Shown here: one piece after another, positions 1 through 5,738 of the stretch
Position numbering within the stretch: the stretch's first letter is position 1
How the letters are laid out: the number at the start of each line of letters is the position of its first letter
Origin: Acidobacteriaceae bacterium
Lineage (GTDB): Bacteria > Acidobacteriota > Terriglobia > Terriglobales > Acidobacteriaceae
DNA: 7,044 nt
Reading direction: 5' to 3'
NCBI GenBank assembly: GCA_003166055.1
Contig: PMWR01000576.1
Span: 1 to 7,044, forward strand
Made by a program: the position numbers and the translations under genes
The notes under the pieces: generated by a model
What the model was told of the DNA's origin: nothing
Seen by the model: only the letters and a program-made list of their open reading frames with translations
Database searches by the model: none

Positions 1-551
1 CCCAGCTGACCTACAACGATTACGGGCTCGAGAATGAAGCCAAGCGCAAAGGCGCGCTCGCTCTTGTCGCCAGTCTCAAGGCTGCGGGAATTCCCATCAC
101 GTCCGTCGGCATACAGGATCATGACGGCCTGGAATGGCCTACGGTTGAAGTTGAAGACGCCACCATTTCCGCATTCGCGCAAGTCGGAGTCAAAGTAGCG
201 ATCTCCGAGCTGGACATCGACGTGCTGCCCCGCGATCCAAAGATGTTCAGCGCCGAAGTCTCCTTGAAGATGCGACAGGATCCCAAAATGAATCCATATG
301 CCAACGGCTTGCCCCCCGCCGTCGAGCAGCAACTGGCCAAGCGGTATGCCGATCTGTTCGCGGTCTTCCTGAAGCACCGCGACACCGTCACGCGGGTGAC
401 ATTCTGGGGAGTCACGGATAAGGATTCGTGGCTGAACGACTGGCCGGTGAAGGGGCGCACCAGCTATCCGCTGCTCTTCGATCGCAACGATCAGCCGAAA
501 CCGGCTTTCCAGGCAGTCATCGGGGTGGCAGCGGGCACCAGGAAAGAATAG
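1..551 (+). CDS. GH10 endo-1,4-beta-xylanase, C-terminal part (5' end outside window)
   Basis: This is the last 182 residues of a glycoside hydrolase family 10 protein; the reading frame begins at base 3 and ends with TAG. GH10 enzymes cleave internal beta-1,4 bonds of xylan with retention, using two Glu residues on a TIM barrel. Visible landmarks, numbered from the first complete codon, are: NDYGLENE (5-12), which follows the acid/base Glu strand; GIQDH (36-40), carrying the conserved Gln and His of the substrate cleft; ISELDI (67-72), whose Glu69 (bases 207-209) is the expected nucleophile; and FWGVTDKDSWLN, the late barrel strand with conserved Trp residues. The end, LLFD...QPKPAF, is the usual GH10 C-terminus, so the catalytic domain finishes here with no added binding module. 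The acid/base Glu and any signal peptide lie upstream. It converges on the GH18 gene. The family call is firm; xylan as substrate is inferred from the family. Confidence 0.93.
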   Translation, partial: QLTYNDYGLENEAKRKGALALVASLKAAGIPITSVGIQDHDGLEWPTVEVEDATISAFAQVGVKVAISELDIDVLPRDPKMFSAEVSLKMRQDPKMNPYANGLPPAVEQQLAKRYADLFAVFLKHRDTVTRVTFWGVTDKDSWLNDWPVKGRTSYPLLFDRNDQPKPAFQAVIGVAAGTRKE

Positions 552-581
552 TCCCCGCGCTGTGGCGGACTCCGTTCGGTT
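552..581. other. 30-base gap between convergent GH10 and GH18 genes
   Basis: The two stop codons face each other across 30 bases. A bidirectional terminator would be expected here, but I see only a weak 4-base stem (CCGC/GCGG) and no run of T on either strand. Termination may be Rho-dependent, or the signal may lie inside the coding ends. Confidence 0.5.
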
Positions 582-1631
582 TCAATGCCGGTGGGGAAGA
601 AACGTCCAGATTGCAGGGTCTTCTTCACCCAGAACCCACGAACAGAAGCCCTGCAGCCCGTCTTTCTGGACGAGCTCATAGCGATCCTTGAAAGTATGCA
701 GGTCGGTGAAGAAGATCCATTCGCGCATCTGATCGCGATAGAAGTAGAAGTACGCGTTGTGATCATCAGCGTCCCACTGGATCTTGCCGTTGTAGGCTGT
801 TGCAAGCTGCAGGGCGTTGGCTGTGCCGATGTACTCGGCGGTGGGGTTCGGCTTCTCCGCGGCAGTCTCGCTCTCTTTGGTGGGAGCGCCCGTGAACCAA
901 TGGTAGCCGTAGAGTGGAATGCCGAGCGAAAGCTTTTCTTTGGGGACAACCTTGAGCGCGTAATCGAGATTCTCGACTGTCCAGCCCCAACCAGCAACGG
1001 GACCGGGCACGGTCCAGCGGGTGTGCTGGTCGTAGGTCATCAGGCAGACCAGGTCAACGTATTTTGCGATTTCGGCAATGTCGTAAGCGCCGCGCCAGTC
1101 GGTGTAGATCCACTTCGCGAAGCCGCCGGCGCCGGGATAGCCGGGAGCGTTGGGCACCGTGGCAATGGTCAGTTGTTGGCCGGCTTTGTGCATCGCTTCT
1201 GCGGAGGTTTTCACCACCTGGGTAAGCAGATCGCGGTCGGTCCAGTCGATATTCTCAAAGTCGAACTGAAAGCCGATGTAGCCATGCAGTTTTGACTCCC
1301 GGATCATGGCCTGGTTCATGACGGCCTGAGCGCCGCTGTTCAAGGCCAGGGCATGAAAGCCCTTCTTGTTGAACAGGGCAATGATCGGCATGACGGGCAG
1401 CTTTTCATCCTGCGCCCGCTTGAGCACCGCGGGATCGGGAGAGCCGGTGACCAGTCCGTTTTCGTCCACCTGGTACCAGGCGGGCACAAGCAAATCGATC
1501 TGGGAGGAATGGGCGAGAAAGGAACGGATCGAGTCAGGATTGCTGGTCATGTAAAAGAGCGCGACCGGCTGTGTATGCAGGCTGGGGGCTGCCGCGAGAA
1601 GAAGCAGCGCTGAAAGCAGGAATCGTTTCAT
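582..1631 (-). CDS. Exported GH18-type glycoside hydrolase (YaaH/chitinase-like)
   Basis: The product is 349 residues. It starts with a signal peptide (KRF, then a Leu/Ala-rich core to about residue 20) without a lipobox Cys, so it is probably released to the periplasm or outside. The rest is one GH18 TIM barrel. GH18 enzymes cut beta-1,4-linked GlcNAc polymers (chitin, peptidoglycan) by substrate-assisted catalysis. The active-site strand reads IGFQFDFE, giving Asp124 and the acid Glu126. The two earlier Asp positions of the canonical DGxDxDxE motif are Ile119 and Gln122, as in divergent YaaH-like members. MTYD (198-201) is the conserved Tyr/Asp strand, and GIPLYGYHW and the late GFCSWVLGEED with Trp are also typical. 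The frame stays open upstream to 1943, but that part overlaps the neighbouring gene and has no family similarity. The start is set by AGGAG and the signal peptide. It lies 34 bases behind the metallo-hydrolase gene, probably in one transcript. Family call good; substrate unknown. Confidence 0.88.
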   Translation of the reverse strand: MKRFLLSALLLLAAAPSLHTQPVALFYMTSNPDSIRSFLAHSSQIDLLVPAWYQVDENGLVTGSPDPAVLKRAQDEKLPVMPIIALFNKKGFHALALNSGAQAVMNQAMIRESKLHGYIGFQFDFENIDWTDRDLLTQVVKTSAEAMHKAGQQLTIATVPNAPGYPGAGGFAKWIYTDWRGAYDIAEIAKYVDLVCLMTYDQHTRWTVPGPVAGWGWTVENLDYALKVVPKEKLSLGIPLYGYHWFTGAPTKESETAAEKPNPTAEYIGTANALQLATAYNGKIQWDADDHNAYFYFYRDQMREWIFFTDLHTFKDRYELVQKDGLQGFCSWVLGEEDPAIWTFLPHRH

Positions 1632-1635
1632 CATT

Positions 1636-1640
1636 CTCCT
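1636..1640 (-). promoter_or_regulatory. Ribosome binding site of the GH18 gene
   Basis: On the minus strand AGGAG lies just before two tandem ATG codons, at 1634-1632 and 1631-1629. The spacer is 1 base to the first ATG and 4 bases to the second, so the second (1631) is the better start. The difference is one Met. Confidence 0.7.
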
Positions 1641-1665
1641 AATTGAAACCGCTGCGGGTGCAGGG

Positions 1666-2511
1666 CTATGGGGCCGCAGGTGCTGTTTCGACGGGTTGCG
1701 CAACGTCCAGCACAATGCCTTCCTTGGCCATTCCGGTCGCGGGAAACAGCGTCCTTGCGTCTCGAAGCATTCCATCGAGAAATGTGTCGCTATGATCCGG
1801 ATCGTGATGGAAGAGCAGCAGGCGGCCAACTCCGGCGCTTTGGGCCGCCTGGGCCGCGTGGGCAAAGCTGGAGTGTCCCCAGCCCACTTTGCCGGCATAC
1901 TCCTCCGGCGTGTATTGGGCGTCCATGACAAGTAAATCCGCATTCTCCGCCACGCGAGTCAGTCCCGCATCGACTTCCGGATTGCCGTGCTCATGATCGG
2001 CGGCGTGCACCAGCACCTGCCCGTCCGACTCCACGCGATACCCCACAGCGCCCTGCGGATGAAAAAGAGGGAAGGCCGCCACCGTGATCGATCCAGCCTG
2101 AAAGGGCATGCCGCATTCGATGCGCCGGAACTCTGTGCGTGATCCAACCTCAGCGAAGGGCAGCGGAAAGAACGGATGAGCCATCTGGGTCTCGAGGAGG
2201 TTTCGCGCCTCGTGGGCAGCACGATTTGCGTAAAAGACGATCTCCACGCCGGGCCGGAACAACGGAGCGAAAGATGGCAGGCCCTGGATGTGGTCCCAGT
2301 GGAAGTGCGTCAGCATAATATGGATGCGCGACACCTGGCGCTCAAGAAGTTCCTCGCCCAACGCGCGAAGGCCGCTGCCGCAGTCAATGATGACGGCCTC
2401 TTTTTCGCCGGGACAGCCAATCTCCAGGCAGGTGGTATTGCCGCCGTAGCGAAGCCGGTTCGCCTCCGGTGTCGGGATGGAACCGCGCACTCCCCAGAAC
2501 CTCAGATTCAT
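1666..2511 (-). CDS. Metallo-beta-lactamase-fold hydrolase, cyclic-nucleotide-phosphodiesterase-like
   Basis: The product is 281 residues, a cytoplasmic protein with no signal peptide. The chosen ATG gives MNLRFWGVRGSIPTP, the standard N-terminus of this subfamily; the frame is open to a TTG at 2613, but that extension looks like noise. A weak AGAGAAG precedes the ATG. Metal ligands of the MBL fold are visible: HFHWDH (His69, His71, Asp73, His74), FHPQG (His151), ADHEHGN with the likely bridging Asp172, and FHHDPDHSD (235-242) with the last His. GGNTTCLE, IDCGSGLRALG and GWGHSS are further subfamily marks. The fold binds two metal ions and hydrolyses phosphodiesters, thioesters or lactams. 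Relatives with these motifs are often annotated as cyclic-nucleotide-phosphodiesterase-like, but I cannot fix the substrate from sequence. It is followed by the GH18 gene and is divergent from the operon carrying a likely nucleotide cyclase, which makes a cyclic-nucleotide substrate worth testing. The fold is certain; the function is inference. Confidence 0.88.
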   Translation of the reverse strand: MNLRFWGVRGSIPTPEANRLRYGGNTTCLEIGCPGEKEAVIIDCGSGLRALGEELLERQVSRIHIMLTHFHWDHIQGLPSFAPLFRPGVEIVFYANRAAHEARNLLETQMAHPFFPLPFAEVGSRTEFRRIECGMPFQAGSITVAAFPLFHPQGAVGYRVESDGQVLVHAADHEHGNPEVDAGLTRVAENADLLVMDAQYTPEEYAGKVGWGHSSFAHAAQAAQSAGVGRLLLFHHDPDHSDTFLDGMLRDARTLFPATGMAKEGIVLDVAQPVETAPAAP

Positions 2512-2620
2512 CGCGAACTTCTCTTTCGATCCCGAGACTGCTATTCGCTTTCCCGCCGGCAGGCATTCCGCCTGAGGAGAATTGCCTCCCAGGCCTGCCC
2601 GCACGAAAGCCAAGAACAGG

Positions 2621-2641
2621 CTCTAATATATTACGTTCGAA
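2621..2641 (-). promoter_or_regulatory. AT-rich patch, possible promoter for the leftward unit
   Basis: This patch is unusually AT-rich for the window and sits 110-130 bases ahead of the metallo-hydrolase start. TAATAT on the minus strand (plus-strand positions 2628-2633) could be a -10 box. No recognisable -35 lies 16-18 bases upstream, so the call rests mainly on composition and position. Confidence 0.25.
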
Positions 2642-2699
2642 GGATGAGGACTGGAGCATAAAGCATTCCGCCGCTGGTGGACAAGGGGCTTGAAAGGCA

Positions 2700-2723
2700 G
2701 GCGGCTGTCCGCCGGGATCCGGC
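2700..2723. other. Two overlapping, mutually exclusive small hairpins
   Basis: GGCGG (2700-2704) can pair with CCGCC (2709-2713) around a CTGT loop. GCCGG (2711-2715) can pair with CCGGC (2719-2723) around a GAT loop. Bases 2711-2713 are used by both stems, so only one can form fully at a time. No T-run follows on either strand, so neither is an intrinsic terminator. In GC-rich DNA this may be chance. Confidence 0.3.
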
Positions 2724-2856
2724 TACCCAAAAAACTCTTCTCCCCTTTTCCTGTTCGATGGCGTTATCATGGTGCGTTACTCCCCCCGAGAATGGACGAA
2801 CACGATGCGCCGCGGATTGCGATGATGGGTTCCAGACAGAAATCCCCGGCGTGACA

Positions 2857-2862
2857 GAGAGG
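2857..2862 (+). promoter_or_regulatory. Ribosome binding site of the DUF4384 gene
   Basis: GAGAGG lies 4 bases ahead of the ATG at 2867. Together with the signal peptide that begins at this ATG, it fixes the start of the first gene of the rightward operon. Confidence 0.6.
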
Positions 2863-2866
2863 TCTT

Positions 2867-3559
2867 ATGCCGAGACAACTGCTTTTGTTGGTCATGCTGC
2901 TCGGAGCGGCGTCGCCGGGGATCCTGGCAGCGCAGGACTCCACAGGTGTAGGCCTCATCTCGATTTCCGTCGAGAAGAAGGCCGGCGACTGGGTGCAAAC
3001 GGTCGATCCCAAGCATGTATTCGCCGCGGGCGACACGGTGCGATTCCGGATAAAACCCGCGGTGGATGGCTATCTCTACGTGCTGGATCTGAATACTTCA
3101 GGCAAATACGACGTATTGTTTCCGCGCCCTGAGACAGGCAACGACAACCGGATTGTGCACGGACATGAATACGTGATGCCGGCCACGGAAAACGGCTGGT
3201 TCGAAGTTAGCGGTCCGGCGGGATATGAAAAGCTCTACTTCGTTCTCAGCCCGGCAACCCTGACCCTGGGGCAAATCCAGAATCACGCAACCTCGCTGCC
3301 TCCGCAGGGTACCGCTCCGGCCACCATGCGCCCGCGATGCAACGACGAGGTATTCAAGGCCCGCGGCGAGTGCGTTGACTCGGGAGCGGGACCGAAGGCG
3401 GTTGCGCCGGGAGAATCCCTGCCCCGCGACCTGACGCAGATGGCGAACGGGGCTTCGCGGGACCTGAAGTTTACCAACAATGCGTCGGGCACTACGGTGA
3501 GCAGCGGCGTGCCGCTGTCGGGGCCGGTGGTGTACGAGTTCTTGCTCGCACACAAGTGA
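2867..3559 (+). CDS. Exported DUF4384 domain protein
   Basis: The product is 230 residues. Residues 1-22 are a clear signal peptide (PRQ, a Leu/Val core, then ILAAQ) with no lipobox Cys, so the mature protein should be periplasmic or secreted. Residues about 28-130 match the DUF4384 pattern: a FAAGDTVRFRI strand (52-62), DGYLYVLDLNTSG (67-79), DVLFPRP (82-88), NDNR (92-95), a YVMP strand and a final LYFVLSP (123-129). This small beta domain has no known activity and in many bacteria occurs next to or fused to caspase-like and TPR proteins, which fits the next gene. The remaining 100 residues are low in structure signals and hold the only two Cys of the mature protein (158 and 169), possibly a disulfide. 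It is the first gene of the operon; the caspase gene follows after 37 bases. Domain assignment is good; the role, perhaps a binding or accessory partner of the protease, is inference. Confidence 0.85.
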   Translation: MPRQLLLLVMLLGAASPGILAAQDSTGVGLISISVEKKAGDWVQTVDPKHVFAAGDTVRFRIKPAVDGYLYVLDLNTSGKYDVLFPRPETGNDNRIVHGHEYVMPATENGWFEVSGPAGYEKLYFVLSPATLTLGQIQNHATSLPPQGTAPATMRPRCNDEVFKARGECVDSGAGPKAVAPGESLPRDLTQMANGASRDLKFTNNASGTTVSSGVPLSGPVVYEFLLAHK

Positions 3560-3582
3560 TAAACCTGAAGAAAAGCATCATT

Positions 3583-3600
3583 ATGGGGCACGAGGCATGA
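3583..3600 (+). other. Five-codon mini-ORF overlapping the caspase start
   Basis: ATG at 3583 opens a frame encoding MGHEA whose stop TGA overlaps the ATG of the caspase gene as ATGA. It has only a weak AAGAAAAG upstream. It could couple translation into the next gene, but a chance occurrence is at least as likely. Confidence 0.15.
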
Positions 3601-5738
3601 ATCGTCGATCCATCCAACTCCTGGCCGCATTCGCGTTATGGGCCGGTCCCGCGCTCGTGGCGCAAGGCGCCGCACCACAGCCCACCGCGCCCCAGACCAC
3701 CGAAACCAAACCCGCTGGGCCGGACCAGAATCGCGACCTGACGTTCAAGAAGGAAGGGGCCGCGCCGGCCGCGACAACGACGGTGCGCATCCCGCGCAGT
3801 TATGCGCTGGTCATCGGCATTTCGAAATACAAAAACCTTCCGCCCGATGCGCAGTTGCAATACCCAGATCAGGATGCCGAATCCGTGTATACAGTGCTGA
3901 TCAGTCCGGAGGGCGGCCAGTTTCCCGCGGAGAACGTGCATAAGCTGATCGATAGCCAGGCGACACTCGCGAATATCCAGCACGAGCTGGAGACATGGCT
4001 GCCGTCGGTGACTCATGCCGACGACCGCGTGCTGATTTATTTCGCAGGCCACGGATTTGTTTCGAATGGAACTGCGTACATCGCGCCGCACGACATCGAT
4101 CTCAAGAACATTGCGGGGACGGCCTATCCCATGGAGGCGCTGGGCAAGGATATTGGCGCGCGGATCAACGGCAAGTGGAAAGTGCTGATCACCGACTCCT
4201 GCCACTCTGGTGCCATTACGCCGGAGGCCGACCGCTCCACGGTAAACCGCACCCTGCTTGATCTTGATAAGTCTCTTTTCTCGATTACCGCCAGCCGCGA
4301 TCGCGAGCAGAGCTTTGAGAGCGACAAGTGGGGCGGCGGACACGGCATCTTCACCTATTACGTGGTGAAGGGGTTGGAGGGCGAGGCCGACACGAACGGC
4401 GACGGCATCGTCAGCGCGGATGAACTGGCGGAATACGTTCATACCAACGTGCGCGACGCAACCAATGCCGCGCAGAACCCGACATCGGAACGCGGTAGCT
4501 TCGATCCGAATATGTTGCTGGCCTACAATCCAACGCACGTAACGGCTGCTAATTTGCCGCCGCCGAAATACGGCACGCTGGTGATCGAAACCAATATGGA
4601 CGGCGTGGAGGTTTTCGTCGACGGACAGAGCGTGGGCGTCGTGAACAAAGCTGCGGCGCTGCGGCTGCCCGGCATTGTGCCCGGCGCGCACACCGTTCAA
4701 GCAGTCCACATGGGCTACGAGCCGGACGGCCCGCGCCAGGAAGAAGTGTATCCGGGTCAGGAGACGACGGTGACCGTGCGCATCCTGATTGCGCGCAACC
4801 GCAACCACGCGGCAGTCGAACACTTCAATAAGGGCATCGAGTTTTACAACAAGGGCTTCGAGCTGAATTACCGCATGGCGGCAGCGGAGTTTGAATCGGC
4901 GCTGGCCATCGATCCGAAGTACAGCCAGGCGGCGCTTTATGCCGGCCGCGCTTACAATGCCCTCTACGAAGACAAGAAATCGCTGGAGTATTTCAAAGAG
5001 GCCATCTCCATCGATCCGGATTATCTTGAGGCTCGCTCCAGTTACGCCGGCGCTCTGCTTGACGCGGGCGACATGGATGAGGCGATCCGGCAGTTGAATG
5101 TCGTTACCCAGCGCGATCCAAACAGCGGCATGGCGTTTTATCTGCTTTCGCAGGCCTTTGCGCGCAAGAGCGATTACGACGACGCCATTCAGGCCGCGCG
5201 GCAGGCCATCCAGTTGACGCCGGGCAACGCCGAAGCGCACTTCTGGCTGGCCGAGTCGCTACGCCAGAAGAATCTGGCCGCCGAAGCGGAAGCCCAGTAC
5301 AGCCAATACCTCGCGCTCTCCAACTTCGACAGCGGCATGGCCGGCAAGCTCAACTACTATCTGGGCGGCTATCTGTTGGGCTACGGCGTGAAGAAGCGCG
5401 CGGCGCAAACCGATATATGGAAGGAGTTGCGCGGACAGGCGAACACCGGCCTCTGCGACTGCGAATGGCTGCAGAAGAAATTCGATTCAGCCATCCATTA
5501 TTGTCAAACCGCGCTGACCTTCACCCCAAACGACCTGTTCACCAACTACCGGCTCGGCATTATCTATTCCCAGCAGTACAACCAGTCGGGAAGCGTAGCG
5601 CTGCTGGCGGCGGCGCGCAAGCACTTTGAAAACGTAATCGAACAGAACCCCGATGCGAATGAGGCGGATCGTTCCCGCAAATATGTGCGCAACATCGATG
5701 CCGTGCTCGCACAGCAGTCTTCCGTCGCCCACCCATGA
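3597..5738 (+). CDS. Exported caspase-like protease with EF-hand-type loop, PEGA domain and TPR array
   Basis: The product is 713 residues. Domains in order: signal peptide (1 to about 22, ending ALVAQ); a Pro/Thr-rich linker (26-62); a caspase-fold peptidase C14 domain (67 to about 310); a PEGA domain (about 325-397, with VEVFVDGQSVG and PGAHTVQAVHMGYE); then about six or seven TPR-like helical repeats (404 to about 700). The catalytic dyad is intact: His152 in YFAGHG and Cys202 in DSCHSG. DTNGDGIVSADE (265-276) fits a 12-residue EF-hand Ca2+ loop with Asp1, Asn3, Asp5, Ser9 and Glu12. Caspase-fold enzymes are Cys proteases; many metacaspases need Ca2+ and cut after Arg/Lys, but specificity here cannot be read. 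PEGA is a surface beta domain, and TPRs bind proteins. The signal peptide places it in the periplasm. The ribosome site is poor: GAGG is 1 base and GGGG 8 bases from the ATG. The stop codon overlaps the CHASE2 gene start. Domains are firm; substrate and role are unknown. Confidence 0.92.
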   Translation: MNRRSIQLLAAFALWAGPALVAQGAAPQPTAPQTTETKPAGPDQNRDLTFKKEGAAPAATTTVRIPRSYALVIGISKYKNLPPDAQLQYPDQDAESVYTVLISPEGGQFPAENVHKLIDSQATLANIQHELETWLPSVTHADDRVLIYFAGHGFVSNGTAYIAPHDIDLKNIAGTAYPMEALGKDIGARINGKWKVLITDSCHSGAITPEADRSTVNRTLLDLDKSLFSITASRDREQSFESDKWGGGHGIFTYYVVKGLEGEADTNGDGIVSADELAEYVHTNVRDATNAAQNPTSERGSFDPNMLLAYNPTHVTAANLPPPKYGTLVIETNMDGVEVFVDGQSVGVVNKAAALRLPGIVPGAHTVQAVHMGYEPDGPRQEEVYPGQETTVTVRILIARNRNHAAVEHFNKGIEFYNKGFELNYRMAAAEFESALAIDPKYSQAALYAGRAYNALYEDKKSLEYFKEAISIDPDYLEARSSYAGALLDAGDMDEAIRQLNVVTQRDPNSGMAFYLLSQAFARKSDYDDAIQAARQAIQLTPGNAEAHFWLAESLRQKNLAAEAEAQYSQYLALSNFDSGMAGKLNYYLGGYLLGYGVKKRAAQTDIWKELRGQANTGLCDCEWLQKKFDSAIHYCQTALTFTPNDLFTNYRLGIIYSQQYNQSGSVALLAAARKHFENVIEQNPDANEADRSRKYVRNIDAVLAQQSSVAHP
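5735..5738 (+). promoter_or_regulatory. ATGA stop/start overlap between caspase and CHASE2 genes
   Basis: The ATG of the CHASE2 gene shares bases with the TGA of the caspase gene. No Shine-Dalgarno sequence is visible just upstream, so the receptor is probably made by translational coupling. An in-frame ATG at 5750 is an alternative start, also without a ribosome site. Confidence 0.75.

Larger units (their letters stand above)
2512..2866. promoter_or_regulatory. 355-base divergent intergenic region
   Basis: This non-coding stretch separates the leftward metallo-hydrolase/GH18 unit from the rightward DUF4384-caspase-CHASE2 operon and must carry the start signals of both. The most AT-rich part is 2621-2641, which contains TAATAT on both strands and a TTCGAA palindrome. 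It is a candidate -10 area for the leftward unit, but I find no matching TTGACA-like -35. For the rightward operon, TATCAT at 2765-2770 could be a -10, again without a good -35 at 17 bases. Two overlapping GC hairpins lie at 2700-2723. Open frames that cross this region show no family features and overlap real genes, so I call no gene here. Confidence 0.45.

Noticed and set aside
585..1295. 236-codon plus-strand frame across the GH18 gene
   Set aside because: It is a mirror of the GH18 coding strand; no domain, signal or ribosome site supports it.
1635..1943. N-terminal extension of the GH18 frame
   Set aside because: It would overlap the metallo-hydrolase gene by 278 bases and bury the signal peptide. 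AGGAG and two ATG codons sit exactly before the signal peptide.
2512..2613. Extended TTG start of the metallo-hydrolase
   Set aside because: The 34 extra residues show no family similarity, while the ATG at 2511 gives the standard RFWGVRGS N-terminus.
2728..2750. A-run and pyrimidine tract as an intrinsic terminator next to the 2700-2723 stems
   Set aside because: On either strand the T-run would be 5' of the stem or absent; a terminator needs it 3' of the stem.
2677..3132. 151-codon plus-strand frame starting in the intergenic region
   Set aside because: It runs out of frame through the DUF4384 gene, starts at GTG without a ribosome site and contains no recognisable feature.
3636..5240. 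534-codon open frame antisense to the caspase gene
   Set aside because: It has no recognisable domain and is rich in Arg/Val/His/Ile, as expected for the reverse complement of GC-biased codons. The opposite strand has clear caspase, PEGA and TPR domains.
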